Source: an uncultured Blautia sp. (GTDB taxonomy: Bacteria > Bacillota > Clostridia > Lachnospirales > Lachnospiraceae). Taken from it: a stretch of DNA of 15,856 bases. Positions 5,915 through 13,232 of this stretch are shown here, piece by piece. Position 1 is the first letter of the stretch; the number at the start of each line of letters is the position of its first letter. The DNA lies in assembly GCA_934402155.1 (NCBI GenBank), contig CAKRTP010000037.1, positions 1 through 15,856 of the forward strand, in the 5' to 3' direction. The notes under the pieces were generated by a model. It did no database searches and was not told where the DNA came from. It saw only the letters and a program-made list of their open reading frames with translations. The position numbers and the translations under genes are program-made.

Positions 5915-8083
5915 CTACTCGGCTCCTCTTTTAAAATGTCCTTTTGTAAAGTTCCTTTCGGCAGGTATACGGTTATGATAATATACCCCCAGAAATTCAT
6001 CCAGAATTCTCTCTGTTTCTTCTGAACTCTCCATAGTCAGTGATATACGTAAAGACTGCATTCCAAGGGCAAGAACCTTTTTTGCTTCCCCAAGAAGTCC
6101 ATACGGCAGACTGTTATAAATTATATTATAGCAGTACTCTCTTTCCTCTGTAGTTTTTGTTTTCCATGGATGACATACACAGACTGCAGTAAATTCCTTG
6201 TCATATCTGTCTTTCAGGGCCATACTGCCTTCCCGCATATCGCAGGCGGCAATATTCCTGCGTACACACTGCGCAGACTGCATAAGCGGAATATATCCAT
6301 ATATGATCAGCTCACTACGGCTATTATTTCTGTGGCGCATCTCTGCTTCTTTCAATTCCAGGGGAACGGTATTCTTAAGGATACCCTGTTTGTCCCAGAA
6401 ATCAACCGCTTCATTATTCCAGGTATACATAGTTGCATCAAGTACTGTATATTTCTCAAATCCCTGTTCTCTGAGCATCCCATAGGATTCCAGATTTCTC
6501 ACAAGAAATCCCTTCATTCCGGCCTTGAGCCAACGGCCTGAAATCTCAAAGAAATGCTCTGGTGCCTCTCCCCTGGTAATGTAGGGAAGCGACAGATAAA
6601 GTTCTTTGTGATTCTGGATTCCTCTCTCGATAGCCTGTTCCATCACAGAATACGGCAGATAAAGTCCTCTGACTTCATCACGCTTCCATGCTGCCTCTGC
6701 CTGGGAGATTGTTTCACAGGATACGAACATGGCAGGGATCTCTTTGTTTTGTCCGGACGCATCAAAAGACTGTGAAAACTTCGGTTTATTCTCTGCTTTC
6801 CGGTACATCGGCGCACAAAGTTCTTCTTCCAGTGCTTCCATTGCATTTCTTCGAAGTTCATTGAGAAGTTTCACCGGAACAAAAATATTCCCCTCCATCT
6901 GGATATCCAGAGATTCCCATTCAAACTCTGTGTTTCCAAGCTTCTCCATCTGTTTTCGGATCCGTTCTTCTGACATCGGATGTTCTTTGGCAAACTGTAC
7001 TTCTCCCTCAGAAACCACCACCTGCTTATCGCCGCAGGAAATCTGCAGGATAGCGGGACTTTCCGGATAAAGCATCAGTATTCCTGTCAGCTTCTCCCTG
7101 CATTTCTTAAATTCTCCTGAAACACCGCCTGTTTTTTTCTCATTGGAGAATGCCATCATCGACGGACCATTATGCTGCTTATAGTATCCTGTACACGAAC
7201 CGCCTCTGTTAAAAATATCGAGGATATATTTTCTGTCTTCTTCTGTCACCTGATAGTTTTCTCTGTTTTTCAGCAGGATATCCAGATATTTACGATACAT
7301 TCCTGTCACACCCGCAGTATAACCCGGCTGTTTCATTCTTCCCTCTATCTTGAGTGAAATCACACCAGCATCAATGATCTGCGGCAGGATATCCAGCGTA
7401 CAGATATCCTTAAGACTCAGGGGACAGAGATCCTTCTGACCGGAAAATCTCCTGTCTTCTCCCTTGCGTACCTGGTAAGGCAGACGACATGGCTGTGCAC
7501 ATCTTCCACGGTTTCCGCTTCTGCCTCCCAGGATACTGCTCATCAGGCACTGCCCGGAAAAGCTATAGCACAAAGCGCCATGAATAAACGCTTCGATCTC
7601 AATACTGCTCTCTCTGTGCATGGCAGCCAGTTCCGTAAGACTTAACTCTCGGGCTGCGACCACACGGGTCGCACCCTGCTCTTCCAGAAACTTCATTCCT
7701 TTTGGGCCGGTAATTGCCATCTGTGTGCTGGCATGAATATGCATTTCCGGAAAATTTCTGCGGATAAACTGAAATACTCCGAGATCCTGGACGATAACTG
7801 CATCCAGTCCTGCCTCATACAACGGTTTCAGAGAATCAAACAGCTTTTCTCTGATCTCACGGTTTTTGAGCAGTGTGTTCACTGTAAGATATAATTTCCT
7901 GCCATGAATATGTGCTGTCCGTATCGCACGGATCAGTTCTTCCTGTGTAAAATTCTGTGCGTAGGCTCTTGCCCCGAAATCCGGACCTCCTACATAAACT
8001 GCATCTGCACCGGCACCGATCGCAGCCTCAAATCCTTCATAGGAACCTGCCGGTGAAAGTAATTCTATTTCCTGTTTCTTCAA
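5915..8083 (-). CDS. U32 family protein (peptidase U32 / RlhA-like) with a DUF3656-type C-terminal part
   Basis: This large U32 family protein begins with the conserved ELLSPAGSYEGFEAAI and has YVGGPDFGARA soon after. The family signature is present: E175xFIHGALC183, GQC190LMS, and the following GRSGNRGRCAQPCRLPY (numbered from a TTG at 8116). Cysteines 183, 190, 206, 210 and 231 could supply the Fe-S ligands reported for several U32 members. Members include collagenase-like peptidases, and E. coli RlhA and TrhP, which act in rRNA and tRNA hydroxylation; the long two-part form is most like RlhA, by inference. Starts are possible at TTG 8116, ATG 8101 or TTG 8083. I chose 8083: AAAGGA lies 9 bases upstream, and the protein then begins KKQEIELLSPAG, as family members usually do. 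The 8116 start lies 4 bases after a hairpin and has no ribosome binding site. The SEDS gene follows by 6 bases. Confidence 0.88.
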   Translation of the reverse strand: MKKQEIELLSPAGSYEGFEAAIGAGADAVYVGGPDFGARAYAQNFTQEELIRAIRTAHIHGRKLYLTVNTLLKNREIREKLFDSLKPLYEAGLDAVIVQDLGVFQFIRRNFPEMHIHASTQMAITGPKGMKFLEEQGATRVVAARELSLTELAAMHRESSIEIEAFIHGALCYSFSGQCLMSSILGGRSGNRGRCAQPCRLPYQVRKGEDRRFSGQKDLCPLSLKDICTLDILPQIIDAGVISLKIEGRMKQPGYTAGVTGMYRKYLDILLKNRENYQVTEEDRKYILDIFNRGGSCTGYYKQHNGPSMMAFSNEKKTGGVSGEFKKCREKLTGILMLYPESPAILQISCGDKQVVVSEGEVQFAKEHPMSEERIRKQMEKLGNTEFEWESLDIQMEGNIFVPVKLLNELRRNAMEALEEELCAPMYRKAENKPKFSQSFDASGQNKEIPAMFVSCETISQAEAAWKRDEVRGLYLPYSVMEQAIERGIQNHKELYLSLPYITRGEAPEHFFEISGRWLKAGMKGFLVRNLESYGMLREQGFEKYTVLDATMYTWNNEAVDFWDKQGILKNTVPLELKEAEMRHRNNSRSELIIYGYIPLMQSAQCVRRNIAACDMREGSMALKDRYDKEFTAVCVCHPWKTKTTEEREYCYNIIYNSLPYGLLGEAKKVLALGMQSLRISLTMESSEETERILDEFLGVYYHNRIPAERNFTKGHFKRGAE

Positions 8084-8120
8084 ATGAGATTTTCCTTTCA
8101 TCTGATTTTCTGACAACTAA

Positions 8121-8144
8121 AGGGGACTACCGAAGCAATCCCCT
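8121..8144 (-). terminator. UUCG-capped hairpin between zapA and the U32 gene (weak terminator or leader structure)
   Basis: In the minus-strand transcript AGGGGAUUGC (8144-8135) pairs with GUAGUCCCCU (8130-8121) around a C(UUCG)G tetraloop. The stem is 10 bp with two wobble pairs. It is followed by only UUAGUUGU, so termination would be partial. It lies 9 bases after the zapA stop and could lower expression of the U32-SEDS-PBP genes relative to zapA. Confidence 0.6.
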
Positions 8145-8152
8145 CCCTACTC

Positions 8153-8560
8153 TTACTTAAGTAACTTATCGATTTCCTGTTCCAGTTCCCTGACTTTTCC
8201 CTCCAGAAGTTCCTTCTGATGTCTGGCATCTGCTTCTTTCTTCTCAGTTTCCTCGATCTTCATGCGGAGTGCGATCAGTTCATGCTTCAGTTCATACATC
8301 TCCTGATCCTTCTGCTGAAGATCCTGCTCGAAGATCTCTGCCTGCTTCTTTGCCTTAAAATAATCATCTGTAACATTCAGGCTGAGCAGAGTATGCTTTG
8401 TCTCCATTGGCTGACGGGAATATCCCGGCATTTCACTCAACTCTGACATTTTGTTATTTATATATGATGCCACTTTCTGAAAATACTCTTCAGATTCGTA
8501 GCCGCCCAGAGTTATGATCTTTCCTCCGATGACTACCTGCGCCGTATTTTTGACTGCCAT
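8153..8560 (-). CDS. zapA: Cell division protein ZapA
   Basis: This 135-residue protein has an N-terminal ZapA domain (about 1-65), with VVIGGKIITLGGYESEEYFQKVASYIN and the LLSLNVTDDYFKA region. A long charged coiled coil follows (about 66-135), rich in E, K, Q and L heptads and ending LEQEIDKLLK. ZapA binds and bundles FtsZ protofilaments at the division site. The coiled coil is longer than in the roughly 85-residue Bacillus protein. I chose the ATG at 8558-8560 because AGGAGG sits 6 bases upstream and the family N-terminus starts there. The frame stays open for another 105 codons upstream, into the ruvB region, but that stretch has no ZapA character and crosses the promoter. The gene is led by its own promoter (8667-8695) with a leader of about 100 bases. 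Confidence 0.92.
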   Translation of the reverse strand: MAVKNTAQVVIGGKIITLGGYESEEYFQKVASYINNKMSELSEMPGYSRQPMETKHTLLSLNVTDDYFKAKKQAEIFEQDLQQKDQEMYELKHELIALRMKIEETEKKEADARHQKELLEGKVRELEQEIDKLLK

Positions 8561-8660
8561 AACAAGCCTCCTGTATCTTAAACTTTCATCCTTCTTCCAT
8601 AAGGAAGCAGACCAGATCCTGCTGATCTGAGGCGTAGCAATGCTTTTTACACCTTGTCTG
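8561..8660 (-). other. Structured 5' leader of zapA
   Basis: The roughly 100-base untranslated leader holds a 6-bp hairpin CAGATC-AGCAG-GATCTG, an alternative AGCAG/CTGCT pairing that uses its loop, and a small CTTCC-TTAT-GGAAG hairpin. No known riboswitch pattern is recognisable. The ribosome binding site lies outside these stems. Confidence 0.3.
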
Positions 8661-8666
8661 TACTCC

Positions 8667-8695
8667 ATTATAATCGAATTTTGTAAAAATGTATA
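8667..8695 (-). promoter_or_regulatory. Promoter of zapA
   Basis: On the minus strand TATACA (8695-8690), a 17-base spacer and a perfect TATAAT (8672-8667) make a good sigma-A promoter just after the ruvB stop. It probably also drives the U32, SEDS and PBP genes beyond the hairpin at 8121-8144. Confidence 0.72.
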
Positions 8696-8702
8696 GGAAT
8701 TT

Positions 8703-9710
8703 TTATGAAATCTTTTGTATTCCAAGATGTTCATAGGCAAGAGGGGACGCAGTACGCCCTCGCGGAGTTCTGTTAAGGAAGCCGTTCTGCAGAAGATATG
8801 GCTCATAAACATCTTCCAGCGTGCCTGCATCCTCTCCGATCGCAGCAGCCAGAGTTTCCAGCCCCACCGGACCACCCTGAAAGTTTATGATCAGAGTTCT
8901 TAATATCCTGCGGTCTATTTTGTCCAGTCCATACTGATCCACTTCAAGAAGATCCAGTGCAAAAACAGCTACCTCATAGGTGATCTTCCCATCGTATTTG
9001 ACCTGGGCAAAATCCCGGACTCTCTTCAGAAGACGGTTTGCAAGACGCGGGGTTCCTCTGGAACGCTTGGCAATCTCTGCCGCACCTCTTTCATCGATCT
9101 CAACCCCCAGAACATCTGCCGAACGAAGAATGATCGTCTGAAGTTCCTGCTTATTATAAAACTCAAGATGATGCATCACTCCGAATCTGTCTCGAAGCGG
9201 TGCCGATAGAAGACCGGCTCTCGTTGTCGCACCTACAAGAGTGAATTTTGGCAGATCAAGACGGATAGATCTGGCAGATGCGCCTTTTCCGATCATAATA
9301 TCAATTGCAAAATCCTCCATTGCCGGATAGAGCACCTCCTCCACCTGACGGTTCAGACGATGGATCTCATCCACAAAGAGAACATCCCCCTCCTGAAGAT
9401 TATTAAGGATTGCCGCCATCTCTCCCGGTTTCTCGATCGCCGGTCCGGAGGTCACCTTCATATGAGTTCCCATCTCATTGGCAATAATCCCAGACAGAGT
9501 AGTCTTTCCAAGTCCCGGAGGTCCGTAAAACAAAACATGGTCAAGTGCATCATGTCTCTGTTTTGCAGCTTCTATATATATTTTGAGTGTGTTTTTGGTT
9601 TTCTCCTGACCAATATATTCATCAAGAGTCTGCGGACGGAGGTTTCCCTCCAGAGGCAGATCCTCCTCTGTCACATCTGTTGTGATCATTCTTTTTTCCA
9701 TCTGTTTCAT
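8703..9710 (-). CDS. ruvB: Holliday junction branch migration ATPase RuvB
   Basis: This 335-residue AAA+ motor is full length for RuvB. Walker A is GPPGLGKTT at 63-71 and Walker B is LFVDEIHRL at 111-119. Sensor 1 is [10 protein letters not shown] at 160-169, with the arginine-finger segment PLRDRF at 171-176. The C-terminal winged-helix part ends in [17 protein letters not shown]. RuvB hexamers drive branch migration of Holliday junctions with RuvA, in the cytoplasm. It is the second gene of a ruvA-ruvB pair, 48 bases after ruvA. GGAG precedes the first ATG by only 2 bases; ATGs at codons 4 and 8 are alternatives with little effect on the protein. No terminator is seen between ruvB and the zapA promoter. 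Confidence 0.98.
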   Translation of the reverse strand: MKQMEKRMITTDVTEEDLPLEGNLRPQTLDEYIGQEKTKNTLKIYIEAAKQRHDALDHVLFYGPPGLGKTTLSGIIANEMGTHMKVTSGPAIEKPGEMAAILNNLQEGDVLFVDEIHRLNRQVEEVLYPAMEDFAIDIMIGKGASARSIRLDLPKFTLVGATTRAGLLSAPLRDRFGVMHHLEFYNKQELQTIILRSADVLGVEIDERGAAEIAKRSRGTPRLANRLLKRVRDFAQVKYDGKITYEVAVFALDLLEVDQYGLDKIDRRILRTLIINFQGGPVGLETLAAAIGEDAGTLEDVYEPYLLQNGFLNRTPRGRTASPLAYEHLGIQKIS

Positions 9711-9758
9711 CGCTCCATTTTATGTCTGTATCAGGATATGTTCCGTGAACCATTACCG

Positions 9759-10370
9759 TTATAATTGCTTCAGGGCTGCTTTCAGAATTGCCTCCACGTC
9801 ACCGGGATCCACATCTGTAACTGCACGTACTGCCCTGAGGGCTTCAGAACTGCTGTAACCAAGTGCTGTCAGTGCTTCAACAGCCTCCTGGCGTCCGTCA
9901 TGGAAATCTGAGCCACCCAAGTCTGCTGCTTCCTGTTCATGCATCAGTTTCTTCTCAAAGGCATCCTCCAGTTTCAGCTTGTCCTTCAGTTCAAGGATCA
10001 GCTTCTGAGCTGTCTTCTTACCGATTCCAGGTGCTTTGGATAATGTCCTGACATCATCAGAGAGTACCGCGAACCTAAGTTCATCTGAAGTAAGTCCCGC
10101 CAGAACTCCAAGTGCTGCCTTCGGACCGATGCCATTGACACCAAGAAGAAGACGGAACATCTGAAGATCGTCCTTATTCCAGAAGCCATACAGCTGCATG
10201 GCATCCTCTCTCACCTGGAAATAGGTATGGATCTTTACCTTGCCTTCCATGCGGGCTGCCTGCCCGATTGCTTCTCCTGTCATAAAGATCTCATATCCGA
10301 TCCCACCTGTGTCTATGATCACAGAGTTTTCTGTTGTATCTGCCACCTGGCCGCAAATGAATGAAATCAT
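9759..10370 (-). CDS. ruvA: Holliday junction DNA-binding protein RuvA
   Basis: This 203-residue protein fits the RuvA family. Domain I is an OB fold beginning MISFICGQVA and including the acidic-pin region (REDAMQLYGF, 54-63). Domain II has two helix-hairpin-helix motifs (GVNGIGPKAA at 77-86, APGIGKKTAQ at 113-122). A linker (about 140-158) leads to domain III (160-203), which binds RuvB. RuvA clamps four-way junctions and loads RuvB. I chose the ATG at 10368-10370, the normal RuvA N-terminus, with AGGAG 10 bases upstream. The frame is open 25 codons further, but that would run across the promoter. It heads a two-gene unit with ruvB; ruvC is not in the window. Confidence 0.98.
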   Translation of the reverse strand: MISFICGQVADTTENSVIIDTGGIGYEIFMTGEAIGQAARMEGKVKIHTYFQVREDAMQLYGFWNKDDLQMFRLLLGVNGIGPKAALGVLAGLTSDELRFAVLSDDVRTLSKAPGIGKKTAQKLILELKDKLKLEDAFEKKLMHEQEAADLGGSDFHDGRQEAVEALTALGYSSSEALRAVRAVTDVDPGDVEAILKAALKQL

Positions 10371-10412
10371 ACAAAGTCTGCTCCTGTTTCTAATCAAATT
10401 TTCTGTCTTCCA

Positions 10413-10441
10413 ATCATAACATAAGCTGGGGCAAAAAGCAA
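10413..10441 (-). promoter_or_regulatory. Promoter of ruvAB
   Basis: On the minus strand TTGCTT (10441-10436), 17 bases, then TATGAT (10418-10413) preceded by TGT give an extended -10 promoter. It lies right after the rnf terminator and about 40 bases before the ruvA ATG. I saw no clear LexA-type SOS box. Confidence 0.65.
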
Positions 10442-10464
10442 ACATCTATTCGAATCATTCCGAA

Positions 10465-10521
10465 ACGAAAAATTCCGGCCGGAGAAAGAAAAATATTCTT
10501 TTTCCGGCCGGAATCCTTTTT
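10465..10521. terminator. Strong terminator of the rnf operon, U-tracts on both sides
   Basis: ATTCCGGCCGGA (10472-10483) and TCCGGCCGGAAT (10503-10514) form a perfect 12-bp stem. Beyond one unpaired position it continues with AAAGAA/TTCTTT (10485-10490 with 10496-10501) and a 5-base loop. The minus-strand transcript, coming from rnfB, continues AAUUUUUCGUUU. The + strand side continues CCUUUUUUA, so it can also block the opposite direction. Confidence 0.92.
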
Positions 10522-10535
10522 TATCAATATGGGGC

Positions 10536-11327
10536 TCAGAGAATAACATTTCTCGGGCATGCTTCCTTACATGCACCGCAGTTTGTACATTTGTCATAAT
10601 CAATATGTGCACAGAAATCTGTCACAGTAATCGCACCGTTTGGACAGGTCTTCTCACACTTCTTACATCCGATACATCCAACCTCACAGGCTTCTGTAAC
10701 TGCTTTTCCTTTGGCATGGGAACTGCAGCCTACAAAGGTCTTCTGCTCATATGGTGCAAGCTCGATCAGATGGTGCGGACATTTGGCAATACACTTACCG
10801 CAGGCTTTACATTTTTCACGGTCAACAACTGCCACTCCGTTGATGATATGGATCGCATCAAACGGACAGGCCTTTACACAGCTGCCGAATCCCATACATC
10901 CATAGGAACAGGATTTTGCTCCGCCACCTGGGATAAATGCCATCATTTCACAGTCTTCCACACCTGTATAGGTATAATTGTCTTTTGTCTTTTCACAGGT
11001 TCCGGTACATTTTACAAAAGCAGCCATACGTGCGCTCTCGACAACTTCCTGTCCCATGATACCTGCGATCACTTTTCCAGCTGCTTCGCCGCCTACCGGA
11101 CATGCATTGACCGGTGCTTCACCTTTGGCGATCGCTGCTGCCAGACCATCACAGCCCGGGTATCCGCATCCACCACAGTTGTTTCCCGGAAGTGCTTCAC
11201 GGACAGCAACTTCTTTCTCATCGACTTCTACCGCAAATTTCTTGCCGGCAACGCCGAGGAAGATTCCAATAAAGAGGCCCACTGCTGCAACAACGACAGT
11301 TGCCACGATAATTGCATTAATATCCAT
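10536..11327 (-). CDS. rnfB: Rnf complex subunit RnfB, multi Fe-S ferredoxin protein
   Basis: This 263-residue subunit has one N-terminal membrane anchor (about 5-27). A [4Fe-4S] domain follows (C51, C54, C59, C76; NNCGGCGYPGC motif), then a C107/C111/C126 region. Ferredoxin-like motifs include C140-C144-C150-C154, C173xxC176xxC179xxxC183, C218xxC221xxC224xxxC228P and C247xxC250xxC253xxxC257P. There are 26 cysteines in all, enough for about six clusters, as proposed for clostridial RnfB. It is the entry point for electrons from reduced ferredoxin. AAGGAGG lies 8 bases before the ATG, 17 bases after the rnfA stop. It is the last gene of the operon, the usual clostridial position, and the terminator follows at once. 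Confidence 0.97.
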   Translation of the reverse strand: MDINAIIVATVVVAAVGLFIGIFLGVAGKKFAVEVDEKEVAVREALPGNNCGGCGYPGCDGLAAAIAKGEAPVNACPVGGEAAGKVIAGIMGQEVVESARMAAFVKCTGTCEKTKDNYTYTGVEDCEMMAFIPGGGAKSCSYGCMGFGSCVKACPFDAIHIINGVAVVDREKCKACGKCIAKCPHHLIELAPYEQKTFVGCSSHAKGKAVTEACEVGCIGCKKCEKTCPNGAITVTDFCAHIDYDKCTNCGACKEACPRNVIL

Positions 11328-11344
11328 AATCTACGCCTCCTTCG

Positions 11345-11923
11345 TTACTTGAGCAGTCCGGAAAATCCGAAGAATGCGATCGCCATCAGACCTGCTGTAA
11401 GCAGTACTTTCGGGAAGCCCTGGAAAGATTCCGGAACATCGTTGTATTCAATTTTTTCTCTGATACCAGCCATCAGGGTGATAGAGATCGTAAATCCGAC
11501 TGCTGTTGCAAATCCGTTTACAGTTCCCTGAAGGATATTGTAGCTTTTCTGTACGTTTGTCAGGGCAACACCAAGAACTGCACAGTTTGTTGTGATCAGC
11601 GGAAGATATACACCGAGTGACTGATACAGTGCCGGCATCCCCTTCTTGAGGAACATCTCAACAAACTGAACCAGTGCGGCAATAATAAGAATAAATACGA
11701 TCGTCTGTAAATATTCCATATGTGTCGGTACCAGAATGAAGTTGTAGATCAGACCTGTTACAAAAGAAGACAAGGTGATAACGAAAATGATCGCGCCACC
11801 CATTCCGGCTGCTGTTTCAATTCTCTTGGATACACCGAAGAACGGACAGAGTCCGAGGAACTGGCTTAAGACTACGTTATTGACGATCGCAGAACTTACC
11901 AGGATCAGTAATAATTCTTTCAT
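11345..11923 (-). CDS. rnfA: Rnf complex membrane subunit RnfA
   Basis: This 192-residue protein has about six membrane segments and belongs to the RnfA/NqrE family. Two half-helix motifs carry the conserved cysteines, LCPFFGVSKR (C26) and TTNCAVLGVAL (C114). They are proposed to hold an intramembrane [2Fe-2S] cluster together with the RnfE pair. I chose the ATG at 11921-11923, which gives the family N-terminus MKELLLILVSSAIVNNVVLS. It overlaps the rnfE stop as ATGA, and AAAGGAGG lies 9 bases before it. A longer reading would add seven residues and lacks support. Confidence 0.96.
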   Translation of the reverse strand: MKELLLILVSSAIVNNVVLSQFLGLCPFFGVSKRIETAAGMGGAIIFVITLSSFVTGLIYNFILVPTHMEYLQTIVFILIIAALVQFVEMFLKKGMPALYQSLGVYLPLITTNCAVLGVALTNVQKSYNILQGTVNGFATAVGFTISITLMAGIREKIEYNDVPESFQGFPKVLLTAGLMAIAFFGFSGLLK

Positions 11924-12630
11924 GCTTCCTTGCCTCCTTTGCACATTGTATTGCTGCAGGTATCACAGCCTGAACAGCATCCGCAGCCTTCGCTAGGATC
12001 AATGCCTCTCTTTGCTGCGCCGATCTTGAATTTGTTCTGAAGTGCTGCAAGCATTGCAAGAACGAAGAATGCTCCAGGTGCAAGGATAAAGATCGTGATC
12101 GGCTCATATCCAAACTTTCCGTCTGCTGCAAGAGGAAGGATCTGATGGCCAAAGATCTGTCCGGCACCAAGAAGTTCACGGACTGCACCGATGCAGGTAA
12201 TACTTAAGGTGAATCCAAGTCCCATACCAATACCGTCAAACAGTGACGGAATCGGAGGATTTTTGGATGCATAAGCCTCTGCACGGCCAAGGATGATACA
12301 GTTTACAACGATCAGAGGGATATAGATTCCAAGTGCGGAATAAAGACTCGGAATAAATCCCTGCAAAAGCATCTGTACAATTGTTACAAAAGATGCAACG
12401 ACAACGATAAAGGCCGGCATACGAACTCCATCCGGAATGAACTTCCGAAGAAGGGAGATCATAAGGTTTGACATTGCCAGAACTACAGTTGTAGTCAGAC
12501 CCATTCCGATACCGTTGATCGCAGATGTGGTAACTGCCAGTGTAGGACACATACCCAGCACCAGCACAAAAGTCGGGTTTTCTTTGATGATACCGTTTAC
12601 AAGACGTTCAGCAGGTGTATTTGCTTTCAT
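11920..12630 (-). CDS. rnfE: Rnf complex membrane subunit RnfE, with a six-cysteine C-terminal tail
   Basis: This 236-residue, polytopic protein is paralogous to RnfA. Its conserved motifs GMCPTLAVT (C28) and VVNCIILGRAEA (C111) match the inverted-topology cysteine pair. The start is the ATG at 12628-12630, giving MKANTPAERLVNGIIKENPT. It overlaps the rnfG stop as ATGA, and GGAGGAG precedes it. After the last membrane segment (about 178-198) and a basic stretch, the protein ends in a short hydrophilic tail with cysteines at 216, 218, 219, 222, 225 and 230. Classical proteobacterial RnfE/RsxE, as I know it, has no such tail. I recall similar cysteine-rich ends in some clostridial RnfE proteins but cannot verify this. 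The tail might bind a metal or an extra Fe-S cluster. Confidence 0.95.
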   Translation of the reverse strand: MKANTPAERLVNGIIKENPTFVLVLGMCPTLAVTTSAINGIGMGLTTTVVLAMSNLMISLLRKFIPDGVRMPAFIVVVASFVTIVQMLLQGFIPSLYSALGIYIPLIVVNCIILGRAEAYASKNPPIPSLFDGIGMGLGFTLSITCIGAVRELLGAGQIFGHQILPLAADGKFGYEPITIFILAPGAFFVLAMLAALQNKFKIGAAKRGIDPSEGCGCCSGCDTCSNTMCKGGKEA

Positions 12631-13232
12631 GACTCTGCTCCTCCTTCCACATAACGAAATGCACAAAGGCCGGCATTTACACCGTTTGTCATGGCATTTG
12701 TAGTAATTGTGGCACCACTGATGGCATCGATCTGATCATCTGATGTGGCACCTGTCTTGGTATATTCGAATTTCTCTACGTTCTTATCCTTAAACTGGTC
12801 CTGGAAATCCGGATTCTTGGCTTTCATACCAAGTCCGGCTGTCTCGCTGATGGACAGGATGGAGATTCCGTTTAAGGTTCCGTCATTCTGAATTCCCATG
12901 GTGAACTGGATATCTCCGCCATATCCTTCAGAATCTGTAACATTGAGTGCATAGCCGATCGTCTCGCCGGAAGCATCCTTCGCTTCCATTACTTCGTTGA
13001 TCGTCTGTGCATTGAAATTATTTTCTGCAAGGTCTGCTGCCAGCGCATCTGCATCTACATCGTATACTTCAAAGCTGTCTGCATCCTCAAATACAGCCTT
13101 GTATGCTTCCTGTTTGGACTGCTCCTGCTGCTGCGCGATAGGACCTGCTGTGATATCCTGGACTACGCCAAGAGCCAGACCTGCCACAAGCGTGATCGCT
13201 GTGATCGCGATCGTATCTTTTACAATACTCAT
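12627..13232 (-). CDS. rnfG: Rnf complex subunit RnfG, covalent FMN protein
   Basis: This 201-residue protein has one N-terminal membrane segment (about 7-27) and an extracytoplasmic FMN-binding domain. The flavinylation motif DAISGAT lies at 169-175, with FMN expected on T175 through a phosphoester bond made by ApbE. No apbE gene is in the window. The GYGGDIQFTMGI (103-114) and ETAGLGMKA (130-138) motifs are typical of RnfG and NqrC. The start ATG at 13230-13232 overlaps the rnfD stop as ATGA. Its ribosome binding site AAAGGAGG lies inside the rnfD coding end, which implies translational coupling. Confidence 0.97.
   Translation of the reverse strand: MSIVKDTIAITAITLVAGLALGVVQDITAGPIAQQQEQSKQEAYKAVFEDADSFEVYDVDADALAADLAENNFNAQTINEVMEAKDASGETIGYALNVTDSEGYGGDIQFTMGIQNDGTLNGISILSISETAGLGMKAKNPDFQDQFKDKNVEKFEYTKTGATSDDQIDAISGATITTNAMTNGVNAGLCAFRYVEGGAES

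Noticed and set aside
8561..8875. In-frame upstream extension of zapA to about 240 residues
   Set aside because: It has no ZapA likeness, overlaps the ruvB 3' end and the zapA promoter, and the strong AGGAGG precedes the ATG at 8560.
10371..10445. 25-codon extension of ruvA
   Set aside because: It covers the extended -10 promoter and is not RuvA-like; AGGAG supports the internal ATG at 10370.
10605..11531. 308-codon open frame on the + strand
   Set aside because: It lies antisense to rnfB and rnfA, which are certain. Its cysteine- and threonine-rich product is a by-product of complementary cysteine codons and codon bias.
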